Shown here: positions 19,083 to 23,120 of the stretch, piece by piece
Layout of the letters: each line of letters opens with the position of its first letter
Numbering within the stretch: position 1 is the stretch's first letter
Assembly (NCBI GenBank): GCA_023231475.1
Contig: JALJEE010001096.1
Coordinates: 1 to 23,120 of the forward strand
Direction: 5' to 3'
DNA length: 23,120 nt
From: Seison nebaliae
Lineage: Eukaryota > Rotifera > Pararotatoria > Seisonacea > Seisonidae
Notes under the pieces: generated by a model
The model's input: the letters and a program-made list of their open reading frames with translations, nothing else
What the model was told of the DNA's origin: nothing
Databases searched by the model: none
Made by a program: the position numbers and the translations under genes

Positions 19083-21838
19083 ATGTCTCATGGACATAAG
19101 AGGAAAGATCAATATATTATAATGGCATTACAGAAGACTTGGGAGATTACCAATACTCATACTAAGAATATCACCCAAATTGGTTATCATCAACATAAGC
19201 GAGAAATCGCTGTGGGTTACGAAGATGGATGTATCAAATTCTTCGATATGGAAACTGGAGTATATTCCAGTCAGCAACATGAACATACAGGAATAATAAC
19301 GGGCATGTTCTATTGGTATCATGCAAAGTATTTGTATACGTCGAGTGTGGATGGAACTATAATTTCTTGGGGAACAACCGGATTAAAAATCGGTTGTACC
19401 AATTTCTCCAAGGCGATTTATTCGATGTTGTTTCTTGAAAAACTGCAAATCATTCTCGTCGCATATGACAACGGATTAATATTATTCCATGACATCTCTC
19501 ATTCCAGTAAGAATGGTGAATGTGTCAGTCGTGCGATTCGTTATAAATTGAATGATCATTCCGATATCGTACGAACAATTCAAACTTTACACAACAAAAT
19601 CTATACAGGTGGATATGACGGTAAATTTTGCATTTATCTTTATCACATGATCAATGACGAATTAAAAGTTCAATTGATAGCTGCCCAATCGCTAGCACAT
19701 CAGGCTGGTATATGTTGTTTATGTACTCGATTCGATCGTCTCCAAAACACAACTTTCCTCATCACTGGTGGATTTGACAAATGTGTGAAAGTGTGGAATT
19801 CTGAAGGGAAATATGTGTTCAGTGTGGAGAATTTCCCTAATGCTGTCAGTAGTATTATCCACATATCACCACCTAACGTCTTCTGGGCTAGTTGTGGCGG
19901 TTCACTGCCTCATATCATTGACGTTCGAACTGGCGAATTATTGAATGATAATATGGATGTGTCATCAACTGATTATTTGAAGAAGAATCGAAAGAATCAT
20001 TCTTATTCTTCTTCTTCTCAACAACATAACCATCAACAACAACATAATCAACAAACGAAACAATATGTTATGACTGGAAATGAGATTTATTATTTGAAAT
20101 CGATTAAACATTTCCCTGAATGTACTCTCACATTGGCTACGACGAGTCGACGAGGACTCATCGCTTGGAAATATAATGCATATGCTCCTGTCTCCAAAAT
20201 CAATATTCCTTATCTATCCGATCCGAGTGAAGCATTGACACATTCGCCATCACAACCGATGTCCATATTCGTCGGTTCGAATGAGAAAGGAGAAATCATC
20301 AAATATGAGAAGAAATATGAATCTCAATTCCTCTATTCCACCGAACATTTAACAACGATAACTCAAGATAAAATAAAAACTGACGTTCTCGAGAATCGAA
20401 TGGTGGGCAATAAGAGAACGTTGAACAATTCGAAAAAATCGAATGGTTTCACAAAACTACTATTTCTAAATGATAAGGAATATCTGGTTGGTGCTTGTCA
20501 GAACGGTTTGATATATGTCTGGGGATATGATAATTCTATAACCACTGACCAATTACTCAATAAGAAAGTGAACAATGATGAGAAAGACAATGAGAGGGAT
20601 GAGAATGATAATATATTTCCCACTTATTTCAATTCGTTATGTCTCAATGCCAAAGAGATATTGATAGAGAACCATCAAAAACGGAAACCCACCAAAAGAG
20701 TCCAAAGTGCCTTCCATCGACGTTTAATCCAAATAGAGAACTCTAAAGAATTCCAAGAAACTCAGAATCAATTGAAGGATCATCAAATGGAGAATAACGA
20801 GAAGAATAAAGGTACGAAAATTTCAAATTTTCGTTTGATCGCTAAACTGAGTAATCAGGTCGGTCCTATCTCGTCTATGATATACATTCCAAATTTCAAA
20901 GGAATTGCTCGACCGGTAGGAGAAGAACGAACATATAATTTCCTATTGACCGGTGGCTGGGATGGACTCATCAGTATTTGGGACATGGATCAAATTTGTC
21001 TTTTCGACATTGTACGGAAACATCGTTCAGAAGTTCTCCATATACGTATGAATATCGATACGGTTAGTCATCCATTCGATGATAAGTTGGAATCGTCATC
21101 TACGATCGAATTTAATGACGATAACTTCACCACAAATGTCCAAGATCAAACGGAAGTGGACGAGCATTCAAACGATAGGAAATTAGATGGTAGTTCGTAC
21201 GAATCGATTGTCAACTCCGCAATCTTGACAATGGCATGTGCTCAACTGGATAATGGTCAGTTATTGGCTTATGGAACTAGTGATGGTTTTTTTCCATTTT
21301 CAATTTGAGAATTTCTATAAACATTCTAGGTCAAATTTTCATTAGACGAATGTCCACCAATTGTAGTAACATGGCATTATTGGTAACGATTGCTGCGCAT
21401 AATGGTGAAATCAATGTCATTAAATGGTTGTCCAATCGTCATCAATGGGTGAGTGGTGGTGATGATAGAATTATAAAATTTTGGGTTAGTTTCCACTTGA
21501 GCTGAAGAAGTGAAAGAATTTAATTTAGGACGTGGATAAAGGAAATTGTTTATATCAAGTCCAATTGACAAACTCGATTTATTGTATCGAATTATCACCA
21601 TCGGAGAAACATTTGTGGGTCGCTTGTGGCAACAAGGTCAACGTGTATGACGCCAATCTATTCATTCTACAACACACACGACTTGGTCATTCACAATCAA
21701 TAAAGTTTCATTTATTATTATTTTAAGAGACTTAATCAAAAATTGTTTTGAAGAAATCTCATTTGTTTGAAAGAACAAAACTTATTCGTTACAATCTGCA
21801 GTGATGGTACTATGAAATTTTGGAACGTGGTTGAATGA
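19083..21838 (+). CDS. Large WD40-repeat protein, 872 aa, family not identified
   Basis: Exons: 19083-21285, 21330-21484, 21529-21704, 21754-21838; introns are 44, 44 and 49 nt. WD40-like blades recur in two blocks. The first (about residues 15-290) includes AVGYEDGCIKFFD, YLYTSSVDGTIISWG, KIYTGGYDGKFCIY and FLITGGFDKCVKVWN. A low-complexity His/Gln/Ser insert (about 300-325) follows. The second block includes GACQNGLIYVWG, FLLTGGWDGLISIWD, WVSGGDDRIIKFWD and finally VTICSDGTMKFWN, four residues before the stop. Two or more beta-propellers, acting as a scaffold, are the natural reading. The start is the first in-frame ATG; the frame is open back to 19011, so an upstream leader exon is possible, and a second ATG lies 13 codons further on. 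Cilia-type WD proteins share this architecture, but I cannot name the orthologue. Divergent from the 174-residue gene. Confidence 0.88.
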
Positions 21839-21856
21839 TCTCAATTATTTTATGTA

Positions 21857-21862
21857 AATAAA
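21857..21862 (+). terminator. Poly(A) signal AATAAA of the WD40 gene
   Basis: The signal lies 19 bases after the WD40 stop codon and is followed by T-rich sequence. Confidence 0.6.
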
Positions 21863-21962
21863 ATTTGTTTCATTTTCATATAACACTTTTTTTTAACATA
21901 CTTTTTTTGCTAATTGTATAAAACTGCAATCCATATATTGTTATTATTATTATTATTATTTA

Positions 21963-22153
21963 TTAATTAAATTCCCGTCGGGATAAATTAGAACAAAGTG
22001 AATAAAAAGTTTGATCATCGCCGATATTGATTAATCGGTGTAATTCAGCGAGAGAATCCATATCGATTGACATAGAAATTGCGGGTTCATAGGAAAAAGT
22101 AAAATCTCTTAAATCTTCAATTGGAATCTCACGCGATAACCCGTAATAAGGAA
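21963..22153 (-). CDS. Terminal exon of an unknown gene, partial
   Basis: On the minus strand a TTTTTTCGCATACAG acceptor (ending 22154) precedes about 60 open codons. These read PYYGLSREIPIEDLRDFTFS, then a stretch ending NLSRREFN and TAA at 21965-21963. AATAAA follows directly on that strand. The codons look protein-coding and the acceptor has a good pyrimidine tract. A nearby open piece (about 22212-22255) could join through a GTAATA donor, but that frame is closed upstream without an ATG or acceptor, and the donor type is not used elsewhere here. The upstream exons are therefore not identified and may lie beyond the LINE fragment. The gene is convergent with the WD40 gene, 125 bp stop-to-stop. 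No family is recognised. Confidence 0.45.
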
Positions 22154-22261
22154 CTGTATGCGAAAAAATCGAACGATTATTTATTATTTTATTATTATTA
22201 TTTATTATTACCACAAAGTGTAGTAGGCAATTCCCATGAGGGATAAAGTTGATAGAAGAAA

Positions 22262-22336
22262 AATTAATTAAAAAAAAAAGAAAAGAGGAAAAAAAAAAGG
22301 AAAAGAAGAAGGAAAAGGAAAGAAGAAAAAGAAGAA
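22262..22336. repeat. Purine (A/G) tract
   Basis: An almost pure A/G stretch of about 75 bases with AAGAAG and AAAAAGG units. Read on the minus strand it is a long pyrimidine run, which could belong to an intron of the minus-strand gene. It is on the wrong strand to be the poly(A) tail of the adjacent LINE fragment. Confidence 0.7.
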
Positions 22337-22439
22337 TAACGAAATAAAAATATAAATTCGATTGGACGATAAGAATTAATATTTCGATATTATAGCGGAA
22401 GACACCGAGTAAGTTAGTAATTGTACAAGGTGTTTCCGT

Positions 22440-23120
22440 TTAAGAATTCTGACAAGCCCGTATAATCATTCCTCTTTCGAGCAGATCTTTGGCATTTGAG
22501 AGATGAGGAAGGAAATTTGATGAGAGAATATCGAGTGGAGAGAAGTTTATAATGAAATTTTTAAAATCAGGAGAAATAGGTGATAATCTCGGTTATAATA
22601 ATATAACTGCAGGTTATAATAATCTCGAACATGACCCAGAATCGATCTTTCCGTTCCGATCATTTCCAAGACTAGCGTATCCATTCCCTGAAACGAAGGA
22701 TTAGTCGAAACTCCTTCCAGACGAAAATCGATAGTTGACCCAAGAACGATGGTGGAGGACTTGAGAGGAATAGCCATGAGAGATCGTCGCCCGCTTGATA
22801 GTAGACAGCATTTGGATGAATTTATGGAAATGCCTTTGTTCGTTAGAAGTAACAATATCCGTTGGAATGAACGTTTTAGATGACAGAGAGACCAGTCCAC
22901 AATCACGATGTCATCTGGAGCCATTATTCACCGTAGCCTTACCTGTCACCAATTTCCAGATACTGCGAACGCCTGAAGTAAGAAATGAACTTTTGAGTTT
23001 TGCCTCAAAGTTTGACCTCAGACACTTCCGTACGGCCCTGCGAAAAATTTTCCGATGTTCAAGAACAGAAATGAAGTTAGACGAAGAGGGATCGATACGA
23101 AACTTACTAAGAGAAAGAGC
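22440..23120 (-). mobile_element. Decayed non-LTR (LINE) retrotransposon fragment
   Basis: On the minus strand, entering from the right edge, the translation shows a basic linker typical of the region between endonuclease and reverse transcriptase (EHRKIFRRAVRKC, then SGVRSIWKLVTGK). Next comes an altered reverse-transcriptase catalytic block (PDDIVIVDW in place of F/YADD-type) with the downstream GISINSSKC motif. A final stretch, LPHLSNAKDLLERGMIIRA, resembles the thumb region. The linker lies directly against the catalytic block, so the front half of the polymerase is missing, and the reading changes frame at least twice. The element is therefore an old, dead copy. The N-x-x-K-C motif occurs in R2/R4/CRE-like clades, but I cannot fix the clade. 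The 5' end lies beyond the window. Confidence 0.6.

Noticed and set aside
22154-22255. Extending the minus-strand terminal exon through a 58-nt GTAATA intron
   Set aside because: The joined frame is closed upstream by a stop with no ATG or AG acceptor, and GTA donors are not used by any resolved intron here.
22547-22924. A 125-residue host gene on the minus strand
   Set aside because: The altered DD catalytic block followed by GISINSSKC, flanked by linker-like and thumb-like sequence in other frames, is a decayed LINE reverse transcriptase rather than a host protein.
1-23120. CRISPR arrays, tRNA or rRNA genes, bacterial operons
   Set aside because: I saw no spaced direct repeats, no tRNA cloverleaf or rRNA core motif, and the spliced genes show this is nuclear eukaryotic DNA.

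Overview
The window comes from a compact, AT-rich animal (metazoan) genome. It holds spliced genes with very short introns and metazoan protein families: a Gs-type G-protein alpha subunit, an ezrin/radixin/moesin protein, a fibrinogen-like domain, an FSIP1-like protein and a large WD40 protein. Disordered stretches rich in His, Asn, Gln, Ser and Asp, together with many GT/CA, ATC and ACT microsatellites, recall small arthropod genomes such as acariform mites. However, an FSIP1 homologue (a flagellum-associated family) sits awkwardly with the aflagellate sperm of mites. I therefore leave the lineage open.

Layout, left to right. The start carries a TATA-like sequence inside a perfect hairpin (40-69), followed by the C-terminal exon of a fibrinogen-related protein (+, to 715). 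From 716 to 4898 the sequence is mostly unassigned and rich in GT/CA repeats, with one or two weak exon candidates. An FSIP1-like gene occupies 4899-6863 (+) as one coding exon. A Gs-alpha gene (7477-9190, +) has about ten exons, and its start codon is probably split by an intron. From 9300 to 15395 lies a 6-kb stretch with microsatellites and only weak exon-like segments. An ERM (moesin-like) gene covers 15396-17620 (+, six exons). It is convergent with an unrecognised 174-residue gene (18272-18842, -), and their poly(A) signals lie 5 bp apart. That small gene is divergent from an 872-residue WD40-repeat gene (19083-21838, +), with about 240 bp shared between them. A terminal exon of an unknown gene (21963-22153, -) follows, and the right edge holds a decayed LINE reverse-transcriptase fragment (22440-23120, -).

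The most unusual signal is at the splice sites. The 17 introns fixed by protein reading frames are 44-87 nt long, and every one begins GTT (15) or GTC (2). None begins GTA or GTG, which dominate in animals. This local rule also helped decide the Gs-alpha start and the short first coding exon of the ERM gene. Gs-alpha (receptor signalling) and ERM (membrane-cortex linkage) are housekeeping signalling and cytoskeletal genes. FSIP1 hints at axonemal or centrosomal biology. I see no sign that the genes form one pathway, and no wholly new system that I can defend.
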